The position numbers and the translations under genes were made by a program. Under the pieces are notes generated by a model. It did not search any database and had not been told where the DNA came from. It saw only the letters and a program-made list of their open reading frames with translations. A stretch of 64,000 nucleotides of DNA from Cryptomeria japonica (taxonomy: Eukaryota > Streptophyta > Pinopsida > Cupressales > Cupressaceae), in contig NC_081415.1 of the NCBI RefSeq assembly GCF_030272615.1, positions 102,788,796 through 102,852,795 on the forward strand. Reading direction: 5' to 3'. How positions within the stretch are numbered: position 1 is the stretch's first letter; the number at the start of each line of letters is the position of its first letter. Below, one piece after another: positions 23,846 through 34,319 of this stretch.

Positions 23846-26274
23846 GTGATGGTAAACAATGGGATCAGGTAGTTTAGGACATAACCCCACTTTCCTCCAC
23901 ACGTTGGAATACGAAAGAGCCTAAGGAAGTGGTTCACTTTGACTATTTCTTGTGAAAGAGAGTCAAATAATACTCTTAGGGTTTCTATTCCTTTTCTACT
24001 ATGAAAGGGAAGTGAGCTAAATGTGCAATAATGACAAGATAAGCTTGAAAGATGAATGAAAGCAACTACTTTAACTGCAATAACAAAAATGTACAAAAAT
24101 GAAATTGAGATATGGAGTTAAGAGGTGGAAAGAGGATTCAGATGTGTACCTATCATAAAAAATTAGGGCTAACTGAGCTAGACCAAGGTGCTACACCATG
24201 GTCCCTGTCACTGCGCTGAGTTGCAAGTTTAAAATCTACAAATTTGAGATCCTACATTGTTGAACTGCCACAAGAAGCAAAAAACACAGAGGACCAAGGC
24301 GCCACACCTTGGTCCTTAAAGACTGAGGACTGCTTCTACCTTTGAATTTGCACTTGTGTGCTCTATTGGTTTCAAAGATCGTGCGTCCGTTGGATTTCTA
24401 TATCTACACCTACAACTTTGAAAATGGTGTTTTGGGTGGCTATATAGGGTTTTGCCTTAGTCAAACCCCTTGTTTAGGTGATTTCCACCTCCACACATAG
24501 CCAAGGTAATATTAAAAAATATGTGTGCTAGAACCGTGTGTTTATAAGAGATCATAAATGTAAATCTAGAGTTCTATCCTATGCTTGGAGAGTAAACTCT
24601 AAATGTGTTGGCATTCTACACTCTAGTGAGAAATGAAGCTGTTGTCATTGATGGCAACCTACTGGCAGCTTACCGACGACCCTCCGGCAACCTTGTTGAT
24701 CTTTAGGCACCGACACCGGCAGATAGTTTACCGACAGCGACAAAGATGATTACCGACACCCTGGCCGACAAGATTTTGTTTATTATATTTTGTATCTAAT
24801 TGTAAAATCTTTTTGTAAGCCGACAAGGCGTATTGTAAATAAGATTCATATAAGTATGAGATCTTATAGATCATTTTTATGAGGTATGGAATGTAATAGG
24901 CAGATGCAAACATGCGAATATAAGGCAGATTTTGGAATAAGGTCTATGGAAGTTGCATGAGCTTAAACCGGTATTGAACCTGGCATAGCAAATGCTGAAC
25001 TGAAGCAGTACATGATATTGGATTTACATAATCCATTTTTGTAAGTCAGTGAGACTTCCTTTCTGTAATTAAGCAATGAGCTTTAGGCAGTTGGCCTTCC
25101 TGCATGTGCAGGCCCCTACTGTAAGTAGTATTCATTTATTGGCCAGTAAGTGAATATTGTGAGTCACAAATCCCACCGAGATTATTCCCACACCGGGTTT
25201 CCTTGTTAAAATATTGTGTTATGGTGTGCTTTCTATGTTGTCTTTACAGTTCTTATTTATTGCATTAATTCTACTTTACCGACACACTAATTGGAATGCA
25301 ATTTGCTTAATAAGTTAAGAAAACACAAATACCGACAAGATACTGATTCCCCCCCCCCGCCCGCCCCTCTCAATATCTTTGGGAATCCTAACAAAATGAA
25401 TGTAGATGTAGATGTAAATTCTTCAAATCATAAATGGAATAATAGATCTAAAGCATGAATACATGTAAATCTAAAAACAAGTGTCGTGAAACTCATATAG
25501 AGATATGAAAATAACATGAAACCATACCAAACCCTAAGGGAGAGGTACAAGCCAATCAACAGTCTGTGATCTCTTATCATTCTTCAATATCTCCAAAGCT
25601 TCAATTGATGATAAAAATAGTTGATGGAGACTTGCTAGAATGCTTGATTTGTTGATTGAAGACTCCACATAACCGACACTTTCACTTCATAAGAGGCTCC
25701 TTCAATTGCTTGTAGATAGATCCTTCAAATGAGGAAAGGAAAGGCTATATGTATGAAACCCTAACTTTTTTTTTGATCATAGGTTGACCTAGAAATGATA
25801 TTTTTTCACACCAAGTCGGTTTTAAACATTGTAATATTACCGAAACATGATCCTAAAATCTGGGAAGAAAAAGTAGGGATTGATGTGATTGATATCAATC
25901 CGACCAACATTTTTCCAAATTTATAGGGATGATAGGTATTATGATTATAAGGTGATCCCCAAGTGGATGTGATGATTCAAGGTGTTTATATATACGAAAT
26001 CAGACCTTGAAGGTCGAAATATGACAAAATTAGGGCTTTTGATGAATTAATGAATTGAAAGAATAAAATAAAAAGGGGCACACTTAGGGTAAAGGGCCCA
26101 ATTTTATGATGTGTAAAGTGATAAAAGAGGACTTTAGATTTAATTTAATTAATTAATTAAGTACTTAAAGGGAATTTAAAATGCAACATGCAAACACACT
26201 AAGGCGGGTGCTAACCTAAGCGTGGAATTGTACGACCCATTTAAGGGTGTACAATTTACGATGCTACATTTAGT
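23846..26274 (-). repeat. 3' LTR of old gypsy element O, split by a copia solo LTR
   Basis: The right boundary is firm: the sequence ends GATGCTACA at 26274 and is followed by TTTAGTCCCCACTTTAG. On minus that reads CTAAAGTGGGGACTAAA, a polypurine tract directly before TGTAGCATC. The same LTR end and tract occur in element P at 54771-54772. The left boundary near TGTGATGG (23846) is a guess. The LTR text includes GGACCAAGGTGTGG-like palindromic phrases and a GTCAAACCCC stretch also seen in the LTRs of P. Confidence 0.5.
24606..25393 (+). mobile_element. Ty1/copia solo LTR S1 with perfect target duplication
   Basis: 788 bp from TGTTGGCATTC to CCTAACA, flanked by AAATG at 24601-24605 and 25394-25398. 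It aligns along its length with S2 (27396-28341) and with the 5' LTR at 45036, sharing TGTTGTCATT, TCACAAATCCCACCG-like text and a C-run before CTCTCA near the 3' end. No internal coding sequence, so it is a product of LTR-LTR recombination. Confidence 0.9.
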
Positions 26275-27395
26275 CCCCACTTTAGCGGTCATATGACACT
26301 ACATGCATATGTATGCTAAAGTAGAGAAAAGTAAATATTCATGAAAAAGGATATATTCATAAGGTGTCAAACAAAGCCCCTAGCGGTATCTGTAGTACAC
26401 TATTAGGAACCGCATCCTACAAAACCACATTGTTAGATAAAATCACAAAATCACCTAAATGATTACTAAGGAAATGATGAAATTCGAGGGTATATATATG
26501 CCCCCTAGTTTCGGTTGGCCAACTAGTGAGGTGAAATAGGGTATCATGTTTACCACATCGAATTGTGAAGGATAATTGATGATGAATGCTCACAAAAAGG
26601 TTTGATACTTGAGATCAAAACTAATGGAGAATAATTTGGTAAGAAAGAGAACTAAACCACAATTCCAACACAACCAAGAGTGTGAGGATTGAATCTCTCT
26701 AATACAAGATGAAAGATTAAGCGGAAAATGCAAAATTCAGAATAGGGTTTGGAAAAGAATTACCTTTTAAAAATTAGGGACCTTTTTTTATGAATAAAAG
26801 AAGGGAGAGATCATTATCCAAAGACATCCACCTTCAATAATAGAGGGGATCTTTGATAAGGATAACATCTTGAAGGAGAGGAGAAGGAAAATAAGAACAC
26901 ACACCTTCTCCAATATGTAGAAAAAAAGGATTCTTATTGAAGGATTGCACACTTTCACTAAGGAGAGATTGTTCATAAAAGATGTATAATTTCAAACAAA
27001 GAATAGGTCCTAAACAAGGAATATCCGAATTCTATGCAAGAAATGACATCAAATGAAGATTGCAACTCAACAAAGGAAAGGTAATTAATTGGAGGAAAGA
27101 ATAGAAGATTGAAATATCATTCTTGCCCCCCAAGTATAGAGGCAAGGACACCAAACAAAGATCATTTATGAAAGATATACTCTTCTATAAGAAGGAAAGA
27201 GATCCTCATCAGGGATAAACACGTCCACAACATAGAAGGGTTCCTTATAAAAGATACCACTCCACGAGGAAAAGAATTTGATGAATGATTAGAGACTTCC
27301 AACACCGAGGAAGAGGTCCCAATTTAGGATATGTAAATATCCTTATCGGGGATGCTTGTTCCAATATGAGAGAGGGAATTCTCAATAGGAATATA
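26275..27395 (-). mobile_element. internal 3' noncoding region of element O
   Basis: Lies between the polypurine tract and the S2 insertion. It carries TATATATGCCCCCTAG at 26493-26508 followed by a small hairpin (CTAGTT...AACTAG), a motif shared with G, H and P. A second phrase TTCTTGCCCCCC...GGCAAGG at about 27121 can also form a stem. The short ORFs here show no recognisable domain. Confidence 0.5.
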
Positions 27396-28341
27396 TGTTG
27401 GCAATTGATACTCTATTGGTTGGTTTCACTATGTTGTCATTTATGGCAACATGATTTTGGGTTTCGGCTTCATATGGTGTACTAGCAGCCACTTCACAAA
27501 CTCTACACCAACACCGGCACCGACACTGGCATGATAGAAGATTTCTTTGGTCACCGACAATGCAGGCCGACATGGTATAGTAAAGGTCATCGGTATTGGA
27601 GGTCGACATATCTTGGATCCAACATCGGCAATTTGTTTTAATGCTTATTTATTTATGTTATATGGCCGACATGTAATATGATATTGTACATATCTTTGTA
27701 AATCGACATAAGGCATGCAAATTGTATAGGGTATATAGGTCAGTTTGATAGATAATTTTGTAATATGGATATATATGAATTTGGATATGGGAATGACTTA
27801 TGATGGATATGTAAATGTAACATGATGTGAAATCATTCTGAGAGATTGTGTATGTGAGGAATTTATTGTAAGGGTTATTCCAGTACAAGGGTTTAGGGTT
27901 TTAACCGGAACAAACAGAGCTTAAACTAGAATTGTATTATGGCATATGAGATGCTATCTTAAGCAGTTCATACTTCTCCGGATTGTTGTCTGGAATTTTA
28001 TGTACTTAGTGAGGCTCCTATTGTGATTGAGCAGTGTGCTCTAGGCTGTAAGCCTTCCTGCAAGTGCAAGCCCATCGAAGATTGTAATATGTCTTCATAT
28101 GGCCAGTGAATTGATATTGTGGGTCACAAATCCCATCGTGGTTTTTCCTCTTTCAGGTTTTCCATGTATAAATCTGTGTTATGATTCTCATTTATGTGTT
28201 TGGCTTATTGGTTGCATTACTTCTTTCAATTATGTTTATACCAGTATACCGGTTGGTGTATGAATGTTTTGTAAGGCTAAAGTCTACTATTCTGGTATAA
28301 CACTGATTCACCCCCCCTCTCAGTGTTATTGGTTTCCAACA
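27396..28341 (+). mobile_element. Ty1/copia solo LTR S2 with perfect target duplication
   Basis: 946 bp from TGTTGGCAATTG to TTTCCAACA, flanked by ATATA at 27391-27395 and 28342-28346. It shares family motifs with S1: TGTTGTCATTTATGGCAAC, CTTCCTGCAAGTGCAAGCCC, GGGTCACAAATCCCA and CCCCCCCTCTCAGTG. No internal domain. Confidence 0.92.
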
Positions 28342-28988
28342 ATATACACCTCTACAATCGATAAGAAATCCTTATAAAAGGCACTCCTTCACAAAGGGGA
28401 AAGTTTAATCTTAAGGAGAGATGTTTGAAATCATTCTTGCCCCCATACATAGAGACAAGAGATGGGACAAAGAATAGGCTATTATGTTTCTTCCAAAGTA
28501 TGATTACATATGAAATTTTACTATCATGAATGACAATGAGCCCCCAATAGGTAAGCTACCAATGTCACATGGTAAAGAGCAACATAATAGCCACTAATGT
28601 AATTTAAATATATGATAGCTTGTTTGAGGAATCTGAATAGGACATGTTAAATACTCTATAACCACTGGGAGCAAAAACATGTATAAGGTGATGAGTATTG
28701 ACATGTCAAAAAAGTAGTCCCTAGTAGGATAATAGGCCACTAAGTCATGTTCCTATTGCACACAGATTTTATCATACATAGAGGGAATCTTAGGAGAGGA
28801 ACAAGTATAATTCGTTAGGGCCTGATTTCTAGAAGAGAGGATATTAGAATGAATAGAAGATAAGGCCTCATAAGTGGGATTGGAAATATCTTGGGAAGAT
28901 TCATAAACAAACTTATTAATCATCATGATTTTCTTATGAGTGGGATGAGTGTTGAGAGAAGTAGAGGATGATATAATTGAGGTGAAGT
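28342..28988 (-). pseudogene. element O coding or tail remnant between S2 and G
   Basis: Continuation of O on the left side of the G insertion. A minus-strand frame reads as a Ser/Asn/Thr-rich segment (SSTSLNTHPTHKK, NPTYEALSSIHSNILSS) without a named domain. TTCTTGCCCCC recurs at about 28436. The last five bases, GAAGT at 28984-28988, are the target duplication of G. Confidence 0.4.
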
Positions 28989-30434
28989 TGTATGCGGGAA
29001 AAGCGGGTTGATAGAACTTGAAATGTGAAAAATGGAGTTGTAGGGAGCCTTTCTCACACACCTACAGGACTTCTTGGTGCAAGCTATGGAGTCATGAAGT
29101 ATGGCTTAGCTTCCCAAGGTTAGTTCCATGGTTCTCTATCGCACAAGGTCCCTCAAACCAATGTTTTTGCTCTCAGATCACTGAGCAAAATGGTTTAGGG
29201 ATGACAAATGCAAGAACGAGGGATGCTTTGGTTGATTTTAAGATGAAATGCATCCTAAGCTATGCATGATCCTATAAATGCAATAAACTAGTTATAAGAT
29301 GACAAGATTAGTAACAAGACTATCCTAGCATGCTATATTAGTCTATGATTAAGCTAAATGATAAGGAAAATACTCTAAACATGCATATTTAGATTAATTC
29401 CTATTGAAAAGAGAGGCTAAATGATGAGCACAAATGATATATTAAAGCTTGGATGGATTTTAGTATAAGTGTGATGCTAAAGACTTGGATCTATGAAAAT
29501 GGAGGAATGAGAGCTCTATTTATAGCAAAAATAGGGCAATGGATGGCTAGGATTGAAAGATTTAATCAAGGGTTGAGTTTGGAAGTTGTCAATCCATGTT
29601 TACAATTGGCACCAATGAAATGGTGACAATTGTCAACATAAGGTTGGTTGAGAGGAGATGTAAGAAGCATTAAATGCTTGAGAAGACCTCATGGTTATCT
29701 TAGGGGTAAGGGTTAGGGTTAAGTTAGGGTTACCCATTGGATTAAGTTTTAATCCAAAGGATAAACTCTTGTGCAAATGATTAAGAGATAACCATGGTCA
29801 AAGCAATGAATGCTTGATGAGACCCTTGGGTTACATGGAGGTTGAGTTAAAAGAAATTCTTTAATTATGCTAGAGGGTTGAGTTAACCATTAATGGTTAG
29901 GAAGACTTGGAAAATTAAGTGGTTGAAGCCTTTAAGGGTTTCGAAAGACTTTGAGGATTTGAGAAGTGACCTTCCCTTGCTTAGGGATGTGACAAAGTTT
30001 AGGAGATGGGTTTAGGCTAATTAGAAGCGATTAGAAGAATCTAGAAGGGGTTAGGAATAGGGTTTAGGAAGCAAGTGGGAGGTGTAGGATTTTGCAAGTG
30101 GATGAAGGGATAATAGGCTTTAATTGAATAAAATGGATTTAATTCAATTTGGTTGCAATTGGGGAAATTAAATAAATTAGATTTATTCACTTTTTAGGAT
30201 AACTATTTAATTAAATTTTAATTTAATTAAAAAGTGGATAGGGGATTTAATTGAATAAAATGATTTATTCTATTAAATGGCAAAAGAGGTATAGTGAATT
30301 TAATTTAAATAAATTGAGTAATTTACTTAATTAAATAGAGGAATGTGGGTTATTCAATTAAATTGGATTTAATTAAATAGAGAAATGAACATAAAATATT
30401 CATTTAGGAATATGGTCATTTTTATACGTCTACA
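28989..30434 (-). repeat. 3' LTR of element G (minus-strand sense)
   Basis: TGTATGCGGG at the left end, GTCTACA at the right end. Same length as the other copy. A direct comparison shows only scattered substitutions, mostly transitions, and no indels. The right half is very AT-rich with repeated AATTTAATT blocks. An 83-codon plus-strand ORF occurs in both LTR copies only because the LTR is duplicated. Confidence 0.93.
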
Positions 30435-30449
30435 TTTTGTTCCTCTTTG
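30435..30449 (-). other. polypurine tract of element G
   Basis: On minus, AAAGAGGAACAAAA lies directly before the 3' LTR start TGTAGACG. Plus-strand DNA synthesis is primed at such a tract. Confidence 0.75.
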
Positions 30450-30589
30450 AAGTGACGTGTGTGCACATGTTAATTCAAAGAAAATGATGTGTCGTCGTGA
30501 TTTTATGATCAATGTTGTTTTTATGGATTTTCATGTCGTGCTCCAAATTTGATGTGTGATGCCCCAGATTTGATAATCGATGGTGATAA

Positions 30590-30700
30590 TGCCCCCTCAG
30601 GAGATGAATCAAAATTATGGAAAATTTGATTTGATTTGATAATTGTGTTTACTTTGCAAAATTTGGCTAGGTGGAATGTTTAAATTGATTCATCTCCTGA
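30590..30700. other. ATGCCCCCTC motif with perfect 15-bp stem, element G
   Basis: TAATGCCCCCTC runs into TCAGGAGATGAATCA (30597-30611). Its exact reverse complement TGATTCATCTCCTGA is at 30686-30700, with a 74-nt loop. Element H has the same motif and an 11-bp perfect stem of different sequence at the same place (52961-53018). Role unknown. On the retroelement RNA strand the motif is AGGGGGCAT, which could be an auxiliary polypurine tract. Confidence 0.6.
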
Positions 30701-30780
30701 TAATTGACGTGTGCGAGGGTATGAGGGAGACCACGAACAAATTACATGCTCATTTCCCTAACCCTAATTTTATTTTACCC

Positions 30781-30788
30781 TATAAAAG
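30781..30788 (+). promoter_or_regulatory. antisense TATA box, element G
   Basis: TATAAAAG lies 81 bp before an ATG on the strand opposite to retroelement transcription. Element H has TATAAAAT at the equivalent place, 98 bp before its homologous ATG. Confidence 0.55.
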
Positions 30789-30861
30789 GGAAAAAGTGCA
30801 TTGTTTTGTCTTATTTGTGCTTGTTGACCTTGGAGAAAGAGATTTCTGGAGAGAAGACAAA

Positions 30862-30936
30862 ATGCCTATTCCATATTCTATGCATCGATTCGAGCGCGTT
30901 CGGAGGTATCGGAGGCCTGCCGTGTATGGACCACAG
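30862..30936 (+). CDS. antisense first exon of element G (HRFERVRRYRRPA peptide)
   Basis: 25 codons from ATG 30862 end in phase 0 at CCACAG|GTAGGT, a good plant donor site. The peptide core HRFERVRRYRRPA matches HRFDRIRRFQRPA from element H, whose exon also ends in phase 0 at a GT donor. Both are preceded by a TATA box. The peptide is strongly basic. In G no plant mobile domain exon follows, so the gene has probably lost its second exon or uses another one. An internal ATG aligned to the H peptide begins at 30880. This is coding only by comparison between two elements; no transcript evidence. Confidence 0.5.
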
Positions 30937-31019
30937 GTAGGTCAACTTGTTTGACCCCTTTTTGATTTTTAATTTGGTCATTTTTGGTCAGTTTTTGAAT
31001 TTTGAAATGCGGTTTTCAC

Positions 31020-31465
31020 GTTTTGGCGCATAGGGGTCTTAGTTTAGCGCATACGAAAAATTCTGTAGCGCATAGGGTTGTAATTTAGGGTAGCGTCCAA
31101 AAATGTTTAGGGTAGCGCATTGAGTTTTTAGGTTAGCGCATGAGGGACACAGGGTAGCGCTTAGGGTTAAAAGGGAAGCGCATCGGGTAAACCTAGCGCA
31201 TAGGGTGCACAGGGGGTCGCATGGGTAGGGGTATTTAGCGCATAGGTTAGACCTAGTGCATAAAGTTGAATAGGTAGCGCAGATGCGGGATATTTTAGCG
31301 CATGAATCGGGTTTAGCGCTTAGGGTAGATTAGTTGGCGCATGGAGAAGAAAGGGTAGCGCGTAGAGTTAATCTAGCGCATAGGGTAGATAGGATAGCGC
31401 GTGGAGAAAACAGGGTAGTGCATGGATATGGTTTAGCGCGTAGCCAAATTTAATTAGTGCATGTA
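31020..31465 (+). repeat. array of 22 TAGCGCATAGGG-like motifs with 60-bp higher-order period
   Basis: The GCGC core occurs at 31026, 31047, 31068, 31093, 31115, 31136, 31157, 31178, 31196, 31217, 31238 and onward to 31457. From 31136 the spacings repeat as 21, 21, 18, a 60-bp superunit copied five times. It lies in the presumed intron after the antisense exon. All three spacings are multiples of three, so some frames stay largely open on both strands, but stops occur in each. Function unknown. Confidence 0.85.
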
Positions 31466-31689
31466 GTAGGTTTTATAAGATAGGATGATTTGTGAATGTA
31501 GAAAATTACATAGGATAAGGTCAGTTTTGCCTGGAGAGGTGGATTTTTGCCATTTGTTGTGTTGGCTGTCATGTTTTTGATAGTTTGTCCAATATGAGTA
31601 TTGATATAACTTGGTTTGATTTGTGAATTTTTCAAGTTATTTATGTAAATATTAATGTGTTTGTGATCTAAACTTGATTTGATTTGCAT

Positions 31690-31960
31690 TGTTTCAAGTT
31701 AATATGTGTGGAGCTTGAATTGTGTTACAAACTGATATGATTGTGGAACTTGAGTTGTGTTACAAGTTGATATGGGTTGCAAACTTGAGTTGTTTTACAA
31801 GTTGATATGGGTGGGAAACTTGAATTGTTTTACAAGTTTATGTGATGTGGAGACTTGAGTTGTGTTACAAGTTTTGATATGGTTTTTGAAAACTTGAGTT
31901 GTGTTACAAGTTGATATGGAATGATATGATGTGGAACTTGATTAGATTTGCAAAATGTTT
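31690..31960 (+). repeat. minisatellite in the tail of element G
   Basis: A unit of about 35-42 bp, AACTTGAGTTGTGTTACAAG followed by TTGATATGG, recurs six or seven times with drift, overlapping the last codons of integrase at its right end. Element H has an unrelated minisatellite with similar unit length at the equivalent position (61555-61860). Confidence 0.8.
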
Positions 31961-33190
31961 CAAGTTTTTGATGTGATTTTGATTTTGATATCTTTTGTTT
32001 TGGTGACCTTCTGAAGTTGTTAGCTGATAAGCACCTGATCCATAGACTGATATGATGACATAGGGACCTAACCAGTTAGGTTCAAATTTCCCTTTCTTTT
32101 CTCGATCTTGCTGATTTCTCGAATTTTCTTTGAGGACTAGGTCACCAACTTTGAAGTTTCGAGGGATGACCTTGTGATTGTAGCTTCTGCACATGCGTTG
32201 TTGATACGCTTTGAGATGAGTGTAAGCATGTTGACATCTTTCATCTTATAGTTCTAGTTCTTGCAGTCGGTTGACTCTATACTCTTCATCTGGGATTAAG
32301 CCTTTTAGAGAGACTCTGAGAGATGGAATTTCTACCTCCAGTGGTAAAATAGCTTCTAATCCATAGACCAATGAGAAAGGTGTTGCTCCTGTAGGTGTAC
32401 GGATGCTAGTTCTGTATGCCCAAAGTGCTAGATTGAGTTGTACATGCCAATCTTTGCCTGCATCATTTACTGTTTTCTTTAGGATTTTCAGTATTGTTTT
32501 GTTGGATGCTTTTGCTTGACCATTCCCCTGGGGGTAGTATGGTGTAGAGAACCAATGTTGTATCTTGAATTGTTCACATAGTTCTCGGACATCTTGGTTT
32601 TTGAATGGTTGTCCATTATCGGTGATGATGGAACTTGGAATACAATATCTACAGATCAGATACTTCAGGATAAAAGAGACAATTTGTTTTCCCGTTCTTG
32701 TGGTCATGGGGACTGCTTCTATCCACTTGGTAAAGTATTTTGTTGCAATTATAATGAACTTGTGTCCATTTGAAGATGAAGGATGAATTTTGCCGACCAA
32801 GTCTAGTCCCCACTGACAAAAGGGCCAAGATGTTGTAAATGGCTGCAGTTCCTGTGCTGGTGCATGTATCAGATTGCCATGGATCTGACATTTAGGACAC
32901 TTCTTGGTGAAGTGGTAAGAATCTTTTTCCCATCCTTAGAAGCTTTTTAGCAAGAGTAGTTCCACTTGAATGGGTGCTACAAATACCTTCGTGAAGCTCA
33001 TGTAAAGCGAGGTAAGATTCATTACGACCAAGGCAACGAAGAAGAGTACCATCTAGACCTCGATGGTACAAAGTATCAGCAGCAAGGGTATAATGGGCGG
33101 CTTGTCGGATAAAATTGCGTTTTTGGTTTCGGGATAAGTCAATGGGTAGGATGTTGTTCTTTAGATAATCATATATTGGTCCATACAAAG
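31904..33190 (-). pseudogene. integrase of element G, inactivated
   Basis: Integrase inserts the cDNA into chromosomes. The N-terminal zinc finger His residues are in HEGICSTHSSG (33188 frame). A deletion at about 32935 removes the usual YYWP segment and shifts the frame, after which KCPKCQIHG gives the two Cys. The catalytic core has Asp in GLDLVGKI and Asp in IITDNGQPF. The Glu expected in NGQAEASNK is Lys (NGQAKASNK, codon AAA), a single G-to-A change that removes the DDE triad. The C-terminal region with NFKVGDLVLKE and WLGPYVI follows after one stop. Confidence 0.88.
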
Positions 33191-33297
33191 GAGAATCCGA
33201 ACTGGTTAAGGCATAGATAACATGGGATTCTGAGTGGTCATGGGCTAGGGAGAACAGTTGCTCTACTAGAAACTCGTAACAACTCTGTTGTTCTGGA

Positions 33298-33740
33298 ATT
33301 TATAGTAATGAAGCGATAGTAGCCATGGCATCGGCTGCTTTGTTGTTCAACCTTGGTATTTGCTCAAAGGTGATGTGTACACAATATTGTTTGAAGTCAT
33401 CCACCATTTGCTTGTAGGGTAGTAGCTTGTCATCCTTTGTTTGATAGTCGTTGTTGATTTGATTGACGACTAGTTGTGAATCTCCATAGACCATTAACTC
33501 TGTGATTTTCTATTCTACGGCCATTTTGATGCCTATAACCAATGACTCATATTCGGCCACATTATTTGTGCATGGGAACATAAGCCGATATGATCTTGGT
33601 ATAGTGTGCCCTTCAGGAGTGATGAATAGAACGCCAACACTTGAACCATGTTGGGTGTAGGATCCGTCAAAGTATAGGGTCCATTGTGTGGTAGAAATAG
33701 TAAGAACGTCCCTGTCCAGAAATTCAATCTCCATAGTTTG
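33298..33740 (-). pseudogene. second, archaeal-type RNase H of element G
   Basis: Reads WTLYFDGSYTQHGSSVGVLF, NNVAEYESLVIG, YGDSQLVVNQI and LNNKAADAMA, so the catalytic D, E, D and final D are all present. One in-frame stop follows KMAVE. This extra domain between RNase H and integrase marks the Tat lineage. It is thought to have been acquired and to take over RNase H work from the primary domain. Confidence 0.88.
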
Positions 33741-34319
33741 TTTTCTTGGTAGTGGTGCTTCAGCTAGTTGATCTGCAATTGGTTGTCCTTTGATAGCTCT
33801 TCGTTCTATGTAGTGGATGTCAAATTCACTGAGAATCATGACCCATTTAGCCAATCGGCCTGTAAGAGCTGCCTTGCTGAGTAGATATTTGAGAGGATCA
33901 ATTTTCGCCAGTAGCTTAATGGTGTGTGCTAACATATAATGTCGGAACTTTTGAGAAGCGAAGACTACTGTTAGACAAGCCTTTTCAATGAATGTATAGT
34001 TGAGTTCATACCCATTCAATGTCCTGCTGATGTAGTATATGGTGCGTTCCTTTCCTTGTTGATCTTCTTGTGCCAATAGTGCCCCTAGTGATGTATCTGT
34101 TGTTGAAATGTATAAAATGAGTGACTTTCCTGCTATTGGTGGTACTAGAACTGGTGGGTTCATCAGATACTGTTTGATTTGATAAAAAGATTCTGCACAC
34201 TTGGCTTCCCATCTGAAAGGTACATTCTTATGTAGCAAGTGATTGAATGGTAGAATTTTATCAGCTAGTTGAGAGATGAATCGCCTAATTGATTGGAGTC
34301 GTCCTTGTAGGGATCTGAG
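33741..34319 (-). pseudogene. primary RNase H and connection of element G
   Basis: Reads FRWEAKCAESFYQIKQYL, LILYISTTDTSLGALLAQED, RTIYYISRTLNGYELNYT and KFRHYM, the RT-linked RNase H that degrades the RNA strand during reverse transcription. A TAG replaces the expected Gln just before LRSLQGRLQSIRRFI at the RT junction (about 34318). Confidence 0.85.

Noticed and set aside
29018-29269. 83-codon plus-strand ORF, repeated at 42503-42754
   Set aside because: Both copies are simply the two LTRs of G. The conservation reflects LTR identity.
29700-29740. Telomere-like GGGTTAGGGTTAAG run in the G LTR, and GGGCTA run at 53101
   Set aside because: Only two to five imperfect units, not TTTAGGG arrays, and the first is part of both LTR copies of G.
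31020-31465. CRISPR-like array
   Set aside because: Plant nuclear context, short degenerate units and no regular spacers or cas genes. It is a retroelement tail repeat.
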